From: Actinospineispora eucalypti
Lineage (GTDB): Bacteria > Actinomycetota > Actinomycetes > Mycobacteriales > Pseudonocardiaceae
Assembly (NCBI GenBank): GCA_014208095.1
Contig: JACHMT010000002.1
Coordinates: 1,302,001 to 1,366,000, forward strand
Length of the DNA stretch: 64,000 nucleotides
Reading direction: 5' to 3'
The translations under genes were made by a program, and so were the position numbers. Shown here in pieces: positions 16,486-24,024 of the stretch. The number at the start of each line of letters is the position of its first letter. Within the stretch, counting starts at the first letter, position 1. The notes under the pieces were generated by a model, which was given only the letters and a program-made list of their open reading frames with translations, did not search any database and had not been told where the DNA came from.

Positions 16486-16911
16486 ATGCGCATCACCCAG
16501 GGCACCTTCTCCTTCCTGCCCGACCTCACCGACGAGGAGATCACCGCCCAGATCCGCTACGCGCTGGACAACGAGTGGCCGCTGTCGGTCGAGTTCACCG
16601 ACGACCCGCACCCGCGCAACACGTACTGGGAGATGTGGGGGCTGCCGATGTTCGACCTGCGCGACCCGGCCGGGGTGCTGATGGAGGTGAACGCCTGCCG
16701 CACGGCCAACCCGCACGCCTACATCCGGCTCAACGCCTACGACGCCCGGCACGGCCGGCAGACCACCGCGCTGTCGTTCATCGTCCAACGCCCGAGTGAC
16801 GAGCCCGGTTTCCGGCTGGACCGCCACGAGCTGTCCGACCGGCGGATCGGCTACCGCACCCACTCCTACGCGACCGAGCACCCCACCGGCGCCCGGTACC
16901 CCGGGAGCTGA
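16486..16911 (+). CDS. cbbS: RuBisCO small subunit, red-type
   Basis: The 141-residue protein begins MRITQGTFSFLPDLTDEEI and contains WPLSVEFTDDPHPRNTYW and WGLPMFDL, all typical of red-type small subunits. Its longer C-terminus forms the beta-hairpin extension of that group. It assembles as L8S8 with CbbL. The ATG follows GAGGAG at good spacing, 10 bp after the cbbL stop. The cbbX GTG follows one base after its stop. Confidence 0.96.
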   Translation: MRITQGTFSFLPDLTDEEITAQIRYALDNEWPLSVEFTDDPHPRNTYWEMWGLPMFDLRDPAGVLMEVNACRTANPHAYIRLNAYDARHGRQTTALSFIVQRPSDEPGFRLDRHELSDRRIGYRTHSYATEHPTGARYPGS

Positions 16912-16912
16912 C

Positions 16913-17938
16913 GTGCGCCAACCGTTCGGCGCGCCGGTCGAGGAACCCGGGCCGGCGCCCCCGCTGCCGCCGGACGCGGCGGTCGACCTGGCCGCCGCCC
17001 GGCGGGAGTCCGGCGTGGACGAGGTGCTCGGCGCTCTCGAGCGGGAGCTGGTCGGCCTGGCCCCGGTGAAGACCCGGGTCGCCGAGATCGCCGCACTGCT
17101 CCTGGTCGACCGGGCCCGGCAGCGCTTCGGCGTCTCCGCCACCCGCCCGACGCTGCACATGTGCTTCACCGGCAACCCGGGCACCGGCAAGACCACGGTG
17201 GCCCAGCGGATGGGCCAGCTGCTGCACCGGCTGGGCTACCTGCGCATCGGGCACCTGGTCACGGTGACCCGGGACGACCTGGTCGGACAGTACGTCGGCC
17301 ACACCGCGCCCAAGACCAAGGAGGTGGTCAAGCGGGCCATGGGCGGGGTGCTGTTCATCGACGAGGCCTACTACCTGCACAAGGCGGAGAACGACCGGGA
17401 CTACGGCGGCGAGGTCATCGAGATCCTGCTGCAGGTGATGGAGACCCACCGCGACGACCTGGTGGTGGTGCTGGCCGGCTACCAGGACCGGATGGACGGC
17501 CTGTTCTCGGCCAACCCGGGCATGCAGAGCCGCATCGCCCACCACGTCGCCTTCCCCGACTACACCCTGGACGAGCTGGAGAGCATCGGGGCGCTGATGG
17601 CCGGGGAGCTGGGCTACCGGTTCTCCCCGGACGCGCGTCAGGTGCTGCGCCGCTACCTGCGGCTGCGCATCGACCAACCGTGGTTCGCCAACGCGCGCAG
17701 CGTGCGCAACGCGGTGGAGCGGGCCCGGCTGCGGCAGGCCCGGCGCCTCCTGGAACGGCCGGACCCCCGGGTCGGACTGGCCGAGCTGACCACGCTCGAG
17801 CCCGACGACCTGCTGGCCAGCCGGGTGTTCGCCGGCGGCATGAACAGCACCGGCGGCACCGACGGCGCTGTCGGCACCAACGGCACCGACGGCCGGGTGC
17901 GGACGCCGCCGGCCGGGTCGGACATGCTGGTGCGGTGA
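16913..17938 (+). CDS. cbbX: CbbX, AAA+ RuBisCO activase of red type
   Basis: The 341-residue AAA+ ATPase has Walker A GNPGTGKTT at residues 87-95 and Walker B LFIDEAYYL at 147-155. In red-type systems CbbX threads the large-subunit C-terminus to remove inhibitory sugar phosphates and is itself switched on by RuBP. The GTG at 16913, preceded by GGGAG, gives the usual length; the reading frame is open further upstream inside cbbS. Compared with typical CbbX, about 35 extra residues rich in Gly, Thr and Asn form a low-complexity C-terminal tail. Its stop overlaps the cbbR start. Confidence 0.95.
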   Translation: MRQPFGAPVEEPGPAPPLPPDAAVDLAAARRESGVDEVLGALERELVGLAPVKTRVAEIAALLLVDRARQRFGVSATRPTLHMCFTGNPGTGKTTVAQRMGQLLHRLGYLRIGHLVTVTRDDLVGQYVGHTAPKTKEVVKRAMGGVLFIDEAYYLHKAENDRDYGGEVIEILLQVMETHRDDLVVVLAGYQDRMDGLFSANPGMQSRIAHHVAFPDYTLDELESIGALMAGELGYRFSPDARQVLRRYLRLRIDQPWFANARSVRNAVERARLRQARRLLERPDPRVGLAELTTLEPDDLLASRVFAGGMNSTGGTDGAVGTNGTDGRVRTPPAGSDMLVR

Positions 17939-18810
17939 CCACCCAGGCCCGGCTGCGCGCACTGGTCGAGCTGGCCGACACCGGCTCGGTGCGCGCCGCC
18001 GCGCGCCGGCTGGTGGTCACCGAGGCGACCGTGTCGGCCGCCGTCACCGCGCTGGCCGCCGAGGTCGGCGTCCCGCTGGTGGACCGGGACGGGCGGGGCA
18101 TCCGGTTGACCCCGGCCGGCGCGCGCTACGCCGACTACGCGCGCCGGATACTCGGCCTGCACGCCGAGGCGCTCGCCGCCGCGCGCGGCGAGGCCGACCC
18201 GGAGCGGGGCACGATCCGGCTGGCGGCGGTGACCACGGCCGGGGAGCATCTGCTGCCCGGCCTGCTCGCGTCGTTCCGCGCGGCGCACCCCTCGGTCACG
18301 CTCAGCCTGGAGGTGGCGCCCCGGGGCGTGGTCTGGCCGATGCTGGCCAACCACGAGGTGGACCTGGTGGTCGCCGGGCGGCCGCCTTCCGGTGCGCCGT
18401 CCCTGGTCCGGGCGGTCAGCCCGAACACGCTGGTCGTCGTCGGTCGTCCCGCGCCGGACTTCAACCCGGCCACCGCCACCTGGCTGCTGCGCGAGCGGGG
18501 CTCCGGGGTGCGCGCGACCACCCGGAACCTGCTGCACGGGCTGGACATCGCCCCGCCGGAGCTGGCCCTGGGCTCGCACGGGGCGGTGGTCGCGGCCGCC
18601 GTGGCCGGGCTGGGCGTCGCACTGGTGTCGCGCCAGGCGGTGCGGCGGCACCTCGAGTCCGGCACGCTGGTCGAGCTGCCGGTGCCCGGCACTCCCCTGG
18701 ACCGGCCGTGGCACGTGGTCAGCCACCCCACGGCGACGGCCGCCACCGAGCTGCTGGTCGGACACGTCCTGTCGCACCCCGAGCTGGGTTGGCACCCGCC
18801 GGCGGGCTGA
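17935..18810 (+). CDS. cbbR: CbbR-like LysR-family regulator
   Basis: The 291-residue protein has the LysR winged helix near the N-terminus (TGSVRAAARRLVVTEATVSAAV) and a substrate-binding-like effector domain. The GTG start lies in the cbbX stop (GTGA), so it is made from the same message as RuBisCO. CbbR proteins sense sugar phosphates or NADPH and activate cbb operons. The clear candidate site is ATTAG-N8-CTAAT at 14970. Being the last gene of the operon is unusual, since cbbR is normally divergent upstream of cbbL. This would give a positive feedback loop. Confidence 0.88.
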   Translation: MTTQARLRALVELADTGSVRAAARRLVVTEATVSAAVTALAAEVGVPLVDRDGRGIRLTPAGARYADYARRILGLHAEALAAARGEADPERGTIRLAAVTTAGEHLLPGLLASFRAAHPSVTLSLEVAPRGVVWPMLANHEVDLVVAGRPPSGAPSLVRAVSPNTLVVVGRPAPDFNPATATWLLRERGSGVRATTRNLLHGLDIAPPELALGSHGAVVAAAVAGLGVALVSRQAVRRHLESGTLVELPVPGTPLDRPWHVVSHPTATAATELLVGHVLSHPELGWHPPAG

Positions 18811-18813
18811 GCC

Positions 18814-19353
18814 TCAAACGACCGGGCCCTCGCCGCGCCCCGCCAGCCCGGCGTCCACCGGGCACGGGCCGGCGGTCTCGCACACCGGCACGTCGCAGAG
18901 GCGACAGAGGTGGCCACCGGCCGGTTCGTCCGGCGCGGCCGCCCGGAGCAGCTTGTCCAGCAGGTGCCCGAGGGTCTGGGCCTCCTCGCCGGTCAGCCCC
19001 GTGAGCACCCCGGCGAGCGCGTCCCGGCGCGCCTTCGTGACCCGCTGGACGGTGGCGCGGCCCGCCTCGGTCAGCACGGGCACCACGGTGCGCCGGTCCG
19101 GCCCGGGTTCCCGGGTGACCAGGCCGTCCTGGCTCAGCCGGTCCACCAGCCGCACCGTGGCCGGGTGCGAGAGGTGCAGCTCTCCGCGCAGGTGCTCGAT
19201 CGGCCGCCGGCGGTCGCGGGACAGCGAGCTGAGGGCGGCGGGCGCCATGGCGCCGCGTCCCGCCGCCGCCTCGGTGGCCTCGGCGATCAGGTCGGTGACG
19301 TGCAGGGCCAGCGCGCCCAGCCGGTTGACCAGTATCTCCCGGTCGACGTCCAT
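18814..19353 (-). CDS. MarR-family regulator with C-terminal cysteine cluster
   Basis: The protein has about 179 residues. A MarR winged helix-turn-helix (ELHLSHPATVRLVDRLSQDGLV, then the wing at EPGPDRRTVVPVLT) is followed by a C-terminal tail with CRLCDVPVCETAGPC, that is C-x2-C-x4-C-x5-C. The four cysteines could bind zinc or an iron-sulfur cluster, or act as a thiol switch, by inference. The start at 19353 is set by GGAGGG five bases upstream. It is divergent from the EamA transporter and likely represses it through the paired TGCAY repeats between them. Confidence 0.88.
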   Translation of the reverse strand: MDVDREILVNRLGALALHVTDLIAEATEAAAGRGAMAPAALSSLSRDRRRPIEHLRGELHLSHPATVRLVDRLSQDGLVTREPGPDRRTVVPVLTEAGRATVQRVTKARRDALAGVLTGLTGEEAQTLGHLLDKLLRAAAPDEPAGGHLCRLCDVPVCETAGPCPVDAGLAGRGEGPVV

Positions 19354-19370
19354 CGCTTCCCTCCAATACA

Positions 19371-19409
19371 TGCACCTTGCACATAAATGCTAATGTATGC
19401 ATCATGCAC
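19371..19409. promoter_or_regulatory. Paired MarR operators TGCAY-N2-TGCAC (two copies)
   Basis: Two near-identical 12-mers, TGCACCTTGCAC at 19371-19382 and TGCATCATGCAC at 19398-19409, lie 27 bp apart start to start. They occupy the space between the MarR gene and the EamA transporter; the second runs over the transporter start codon. This fits repression of the transporter. Confidence 0.6.
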
Positions 19410-20402
19410 AGAAACAGCGTAACGGGTGCTGTGGCGGTTCTGGTGCTCGGCCAGATGGCCTACGGACTGGCGTTCGTGGTGCCGGAGGTGCTCGACGAGG
19501 TCTCCCCGCTGGAGCTCAGCCTGGGCCGCTACCTGGTGTACGGCGGGCTGTCCGTCGCGGTGCTGGCCATGCTGGCCCCGGCGCGGCGCCGGACCCTGAA
19601 CGGCCGGGCCTGGCGGGCGGCCTCGGTGCTCGGCCTGGCCGGCAACACCGGCTACTACCTGCTGGTCGTCCTGGGCGTGCGGTACGCCGGCGCACCGGTC
19701 ACCACGCTGATCGTCGGCGCACTGCCGGTGACGCTGGCCATCGCCGGCAGCCGCGCGGGCGGTATCCGGCCCCGGTCGCTGGTGCTCCCGCTGTCGATGA
19801 CGGTCACGGGTCTGATCCTGGTCAACGCCGACGCCCTGCTGTCCGCCCCCGACACCGGGGGCTCGGTCGCCATCGGCATCGCGGCGGCGGTCGCGGCACT
19901 CGCCGCCTGGACCGGGTTCGGGCTCGCCAACGCCCGGTTCCTCGCGCGCCACCCGGATCTCGACCTCACGGCGTGGACCAGCGCGCTCGGCGTGACCAGC
20001 ATGGCCTGGGCGCTGCCCGCCCTGGCCTTCGTCGGCCGGTCGAGCACCGCGCTGGAGCAACCCGTTGCGTTCCTCGCCGGCGCCCTCGCGCTGGGGGCCG
20101 TGTCCTCCTGGGCGGCCACCGCCGCCTGGAACCGCGCCGCTTCGCGGATACCGGTGTCCCTGGCCGGCCAGCTGGTCGTCATCGAGACGGTCTCCGGCAT
20201 CACCTACAGCTACCTGCACCGCGCCACGACGCCGAGCACCGCCGTCCTGGCCGGTGGCGCGCTGCTCGTCGCCGGCGCCCTCGTCGCGGTGCGCTCCTCG
20301 ACCTCCGGCCGCTCAGCCGAGCAGGGGCAGCCCCCGGGTCATCGCCGAGACGCGGTCGCGGGGGCCGACGATGCCGATCGCGGCGTAGCGCAGGTCGGTT
20401 GA
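19404..20402 (+). CDS. EamA/DMT-family transporter
   Basis: The 332-residue protein has about ten hydrophobic segments and two EamA-type halves, the layout of drug/metabolite exporters. The ATG at 19404 was preferred over an upstream one at 19377, which lies inside the operator region. The last 30 or so residues are polar (from about SSTSGRSAEQ) and overlap the convergent DUF2000 gene by 90 bp. The natural substrate is unknown; control by the divergent MarR protein suggests a toxic or signalling small molecule. Confidence 0.82.
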   Translation: MHRNSVTGAVAVLVLGQMAYGLAFVVPEVLDEVSPLELSLGRYLVYGGLSVAVLAMLAPARRRTLNGRAWRAASVLGLAGNTGYYLLVVLGVRYAGAPVTTLIVGALPVTLAIAGSRAGGIRPRSLVLPLSMTVTGLILVNADALLSAPDTGGSVAIGIAAAVAALAAWTGFGLANARFLARHPDLDLTAWTSALGVTSMAWALPALAFVGRSSTALEQPVAFLAGALALGAVSSWAATAAWNRAASRIPVSLAGQLVVIETVSGITYSYLHRATTPSTAVLAGGALLVAGALVAVRSSTSGRSAEQGQPPGHRRDAVAGADDADRGVAQVG

Positions 20403-20789
20403 CCGGGCGACGGCGTTGAGGTAGTCGTCGTACACCCGCACCCGCTGGGCGGCCTCCGGCATGTCCGCGACCAGGCAGCCCTCGGTCACCGCCGCCTCAG
20501 CCCGCAGCCGGGACAGCTCACCGGCGGGCGCCCGCAGCACCACGCAGCCCAGCCACGGCAGGCCCGGGTGCACGGAGCCGCCGCCGTCCTTCGCGGCCTC
20601 GCCGAGCAGCCCCGCCACCAGCGGCGAGGTGGCGGCGCCCACGCAGACGGCGGCGTTGGCCGCCCGACCAGGCGTAAGGGCCTCGTCGACGACCAGGACC
20701 CACTTCAGCCGGGCCTGCCCGGTCGGCCGGTCGGTGCGGATCTCGTCGGCCTCGAACCCGGGGTAGCTTGCGTAGATAGCACGGCTCAT
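20313..20789 (-). CDS. DUF2000-family protein
   Basis: The 158-residue protein carries the DUF2000 pattern: LKWVLVVDEALTPGRAANAA near residue 28, GGGSVHPGLPWLGC in the middle and RYAAIGIVGPRDRVSAMTRG at the end. The family is uncharacterised, with a peptidyl-tRNA-hydrolase-like fold reported for some members. The ATG at 20789 has GGAG only two bases upstream, so the ribosome site is crowded. It is divergent from the Lrp-type regulator with a perfect palindrome between them, so it is probably the target of that regulator. Confidence 0.8.
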   Translation of the reverse strand: MSRAIYASYPGFEADEIRTDRPTGQARLKWVLVVDEALTPGRAANAAVCVGAATSPLVAGLLGEAAKDGGGSVHPGLPWLGCVVLRAPAGELSRLRAEAAVTEGCLVADMPEAAQRVRVYDDYLNAVARSTDLRYAAIGIVGPRDRVSAMTRGLPLLG

Positions 20790-20831
20790 GGCTCCAACAG
20801 TAAGCAGCAAGACGAAACTACTGTCCGAGTT

Positions 20832-20846
20832 CCGTACTAAGTACGG
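20832..20846. promoter_or_regulatory. Perfect palindrome CCGTACT-A-AGTACGG
   Basis: A 7+1+7 perfect inverted repeat lies 14 bp before the Lrp-type gene start and 43 bp before the DUF2000 gene start. It is a strong candidate operator for the Lrp/AsnC protein, allowing autoregulation and control of the divergent gene. Confidence 0.65.
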
Positions 20847-20859
20847 GTAAACTCGGCCC

Positions 20860-21318
20860 GTGCCCGGTCTCGACGAACTTGATACGGCGATCCTGCGGGA
20901 ACTGCAGCGCGACGCACGGCGCACCAACCGCGACATCGCGGCCGCCGTCGGCGTCGCGCCGACCACCGCGCTGGACCGGACCCGGGCGCTGCGCGAGCGC
21001 GGCGTGATCCGAGGGGCCCAGCTCGTCGTCGATCTCACCGCCGTCGGGCGGCCGGTACAGGCGCTCATCGCCGTCCGCATCCGTCCGCCCTCCCGACCGG
21101 TCATCGAGGGCTTCCGCAACTGGGTGTCCCAGTTGCCGGAGGTGCTCAGCGTGTTCGTCACGACGGGCTCGGAGGACTTCCTGCTGCACCTCGCCGTCGC
21201 GGACAACGAGCGCCTCTACGCGTTCGTCATCGACCGGCTCACCCAGCGCCGGGAGGTCGCCGACGTGCGCACCTCGGTGGTGTACGAGCACCTGCAAACC
21301 GGCATCGCCGGCGCCTGA
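20860..21318 (+). CDS. Lrp/AsnC-family transcriptional regulator
   Basis: The 152-residue protein has an N-terminal AsnC helix-turn-helix (LDTAILRELQRDARRTNRDI, then GVAPTTALDRTRALRERGVI) and a C-terminal RAM ligand-binding domain ending in RTSVVYEHL. Such proteins respond to amino acids. The start is a GTG with a weak ribosome site. It is divergent from the DUF2000 gene and probably controls it through the palindrome at 20832. Confidence 0.9.
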   Translation: MPGLDELDTAILRELQRDARRTNRDIAAAVGVAPTTALDRTRALRERGVIRGAQLVVDLTAVGRPVQALIAVRIRPPSRPVIEGFRNWVSQLPEVLSVFVTTGSEDFLLHLAVADNERLYAFVIDRLTQRREVADVRTSVVYEHLQTGIAGA

Positions 21319-21647
21319 ACCATCCGGCCTCGCGGCTACGCTCACTGTCTGTATCCGCGTTTTCGGGTAGCTCGTGGGGGTTTCATGGTCAAGTCGCCAT
21401 TAGAGACGGTCTACTGACCAGTAACGGCTCTCAGCGCGACTTGACCACGAGAGGTTCCGGCCGCTCGCCAGCGCACGCCGCGATTGGTCGCAGACAGTAA
21501 CCGTTCGGGTCGGCCGGCGAACCACCGAGGGCTCGAGCCACCGAACCAGCGCAACGGGCCGCACCCGGACCGCGGGAGACCACCCGAGCCGCGCCGCCCT
21601 GACCGTCTTTCGAACCGGACCGCGCACGACCGCCGGCCGCTCGCGAC
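21319..21647. other. Non-coding gap of 329 bp
   Basis: No gene is seen. It holds the long hairpin at 21386 and, at 21592-21616, a 25-base stretch matching 21 of 25 bases of the right arm of the fold-back element at 58308. The rest looks featureless. Confidence 0.6.
21386..21447. repeat. Long hairpin: 12-bp perfect arms and further imperfect pairing
   Basis: TGGTCAAGTCGC (21386-21397) is perfectly inverted at 21436-21447. Inside, AGAGACGG...TACTG pairs imperfectly with the matching stretch on the other side, leaving a loop of only a few bases. The whole 62 nt can therefore fold into one stem. It lies between the convergent Lrp and DcuR-like genes, so it may be a bidirectional terminator, or the relic of a mobile palindrome. 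Confidence 0.65.
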
Positions 21648-22331
21648 CTAACCGGCGGGCACGGAGCGGTACCAGACCTCGGGGCGGCCGACCTGGCCGT
21701 AGCGGGGCACCCGGGTCACCACCCCCTGGTCGGCCAGGTACTCCAGGTAGCGCCGCGCGGTCACCCTGGCGACCCCGGTGGCCGCCGCGACCGCGTTGGC
21801 CGAGACCCCGTCCGGCTGCTCCCGCAGCACCGCCGCGATCGTGCTCAACGTCTGCTCGCTCATGCCCTTCGGCAGCGCCGCCCGGCTCGGGGCGCGCAGC
21901 GCGGAAAGCGCCCGGTCGATCTCCCCCTGGTCGGCCGCCTGGCCCGAACCCTGGTCGAACTGGGCGTGGAACTGGGCGTAGCGCTCCAGCTTGTCCCGCA
22001 GCGAGGCGAACGGGAACGGCTTGAGCAGGTACTGCACCACGCCGAGGGACACCGCCGAGCGCACCATCGCCAGGTCCCGGGCCGAGGTCACCGCGATCAC
22101 GTCCACCGGGTGCCGCCCGGCCCGCAGCGCCCGGCACACCGCCAGCCCGTGGATGTCCGGCAACCCGAAGTCCAACAGCACCAGCCCGACCTGGTTCCGC
22201 TCGCAGAACCGCAGCGCGTCGGCGCCCGTGTGCACCACCCGCGCCAGCTCGAACCCCGGCACCCGCCGCACGTACGTGCCGTGCGCCTCGGCCACCACCG
22301 GGTCGTCCTCGACGACCAGTACGCGGATCAC
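21648..22331 (-). CDS. DcuR/CitB-type response regulator
   Basis: The 227-residue protein has a receiver domain (VVEDDPVVAEAH; phospho-acceptor Asp in LVLLDFGLPD; Lys in YLLKPF), a linker, and a C-terminal winged helix with VSANAVAAATGVARVTARRY. This arrangement is that of CitB/DcuR/DctR regulators of C4-dicarboxylate or citrate uptake. GTG at 22331 overlaps the stop of the sensor kinase, so the pair is translationally coupled. The likely target is the divergent dctA-like gene at 24025. Confidence 0.92.
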   Translation of the reverse strand: MIRVLVVEDDPVVAEAHGTYVRRVPGFELARVVHTGADALRFCERNQVGLVLLDFGLPDIHGLAVCRALRAGRHPVDVIAVTSARDLAMVRSAVSLGVVQYLLKPFPFASLRDKLERYAQFHAQFDQGSGQAADQGEIDRALSALRAPSRAALPKGMSEQTLSTIAAVLREQPDGVSANAVAAATGVARVTARRYLEYLADQGVVTRVPRYGQVGRPEVWYRSVPAG

Positions 22332-23956
22332 GGGGCCTCCCGGGGCCGGAACGGCAGCCGAACGGTGAACACCGCGCCCCCGCTGTTGACCAGGTCGATG
22401 CTGCCACCGTGCTGCCGCACCGCCTGGCCGACCAGCGCCAGGCCGATCCCCCGGCCAACACCTTGCCCGGCTTCCCCCTTGGTCGACCAACCCCGGCGGA
22501 ACACCTCCGCGCGCGCCACGTCGGCAACCCCCGGACCGGTGTCCGCCACGCGCAGCAGCAGGTCGGTGCCGTCCGACCGGATGGTGACCGTCACCCGGGG
22601 CGGCCCCTCGGCCTCCAGCGCCGCGTCGACCGCGTTGTCCACCAGGTTGCCGACGATGGTGACCAGCGCGCGGGGGTCGATCACCGGGTCGCCGACCTCG
22701 CTGTCCTCGGTGATCACCAGCTCGACGCCCCGCTCGTGCGCCTCGGCCGCCTTGCCGAGCAGCAGCGCGGCGAGCACCGGGTCGTCCACCGCGCTCACCA
22801 CCCGGTCGGTGAGCCGCTGGGCGATGGCCAGCTCGGCGGCGGCGAACTCGACCGCCTCGTCGGCGCGGCCCATCTCCACCAGGGAGACCACGGTGTGCAG
22901 CCGGTTCGCCGCCTCGTGGGCCTGCGCCCGCAGTGACTCGGCCAGTCCTCGGGTGGTGGTGAGCTCGCCGGACAGGCGCTGCAGGTCGGTGTGGTCGCGC
23001 AGGGTCACCACGGTGGACGCCTGGTTCCCCGCCCGGACCGGCGCACTGTTCAGCACCAGCACCCGGGTGTCGGTCAGGTGGATCTCGTCGGTGCGGGGCT
23101 CCGCCGCGCGCAGCGCCTCGACCAGCGACTCGGGCAGGTCCAGCTCGGCCACCTCGCGGCCAACCGGGTCGGCAGGGTCGGCGCTGAGGCCGAGTAGCTC
23201 CCGCGCGCCGTCGTTGCACAGGGCGACCCTCCCGTCGGCCTGGATCAGGATCAGCCCCTCGCGCACGGCGTGCAGGGTCGCCTCGTAGGAGGTGAACACC
23301 CGGCTCAGCTCGGCCGGGGCCAGGCCCCGGGTCTCCCGGTTCAGCCGCCGGCTGATCAGGACGCTGCCGGCGGCCCCGACGACCAGTACCGCGGCGGCCA
23401 CGGTGAGCAGCGGGCGCAGCCGTTCGGCCAGCTCGGCGGAGATCGCGGTGATCCGGATCCCGACCGCGACCAGCGCGACCACCCGGCGAGAGTCGTCGAA
23501 GACCGGGGCCACGGCCCGCATCGAGGGGCCGAGCGTGCCGGCGTAGGTCTCGGTGAACATGTGTCCGCGCAGCGCCTCGGCGGTGTTGCCGATGAACCGC
23601 TGGCCGATCTGCGCGGGGTCGGGGTGGGTGAACCGGATCGCGTCCGGGTTCATGATCGTGATGAAGTCGACGCCGGTGTCCGCCCGGACGCGCTCGGCCA
23701 GTGGCTGGAGCACCTGGGTCGGCGCCGGCTCGACCACGGCGGTGCGCAGCGTGGGCGTGTCGGCCAGGGTGGCGGCCACCGCGATCACCTGCTCACGCGC
23801 CCGGTCATCCACCGCCCGCACGGCGTCCAGGTAGGCCAGGCCGCTGCCCACCGCGACCAGCACCACGAACCCGCTCAGCTGCACCCACAGCAGCTGGCGG
23901 GCCAGGCTCCAGCGCCGGGCATGGCGTACACGCACGCTGGAGAACTCTATGACCAC
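22328..23956 (-). CDS. DcuS/CitA-type membrane sensor histidine kinase
   Basis: The protein has about 540 residues. An N-terminal membrane helix (LLWVQLSGFVVLVAVGSG), an extracytoplasmic PAS-like sensor containing DTGVDFITIMNPDAIRFTHPDP, a second membrane helix near LLTVAAAVLVVGAAGSVLI, a cytoplasmic PAS, a dimerisation helix with AQAHEAANRLHTVV, and an HATPase domain (NLVDNAVDAA; DTGPGV) follow in the order of CitA/DcuS kinases. They sense external dicarboxylates. GTG at 23956 with CCAGG eight bases before is my choice; GTG at 23935 or 23974 are alternatives. Confidence 0.88.
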   Translation of the reverse strand: MVIEFSSVRVRHARRWSLARQLLWVQLSGFVVLVAVGSGLAYLDAVRAVDDRAREQVIAVAATLADTPTLRTAVVEPAPTQVLQPLAERVRADTGVDFITIMNPDAIRFTHPDPAQIGQRFIGNTAEALRGHMFTETYAGTLGPSMRAVAPVFDDSRRVVALVAVGIRITAISAELAERLRPLLTVAAAVLVVGAAGSVLISRRLNRETRGLAPAELSRVFTSYEATLHAVREGLILIQADGRVALCNDGARELLGLSADPADPVGREVAELDLPESLVEALRAAEPRTDEIHLTDTRVLVLNSAPVRAGNQASTVVTLRDHTDLQRLSGELTTTRGLAESLRAQAHEAANRLHTVVSLVEMGRADEAVEFAAAELAIAQRLTDRVVSAVDDPVLAALLLGKAAEAHERGVELVITEDSEVGDPVIDPRALVTIVGNLVDNAVDAALEAEGPPRVTVTIRSDGTDLLLRVADTGPGVADVARAEVFRRGWSTKGEAGQGVGRGIGLALVGQAVRQHGGSIDLVNSGGAVFTVRLPFRPREAP

Positions 23957-24024
23957 AACGGTGACCTGGCTCACCGCGTGCCGAATAGTGCTGCGCAACG
24001 TGCCAGACGAACTGGGAGGCATCG

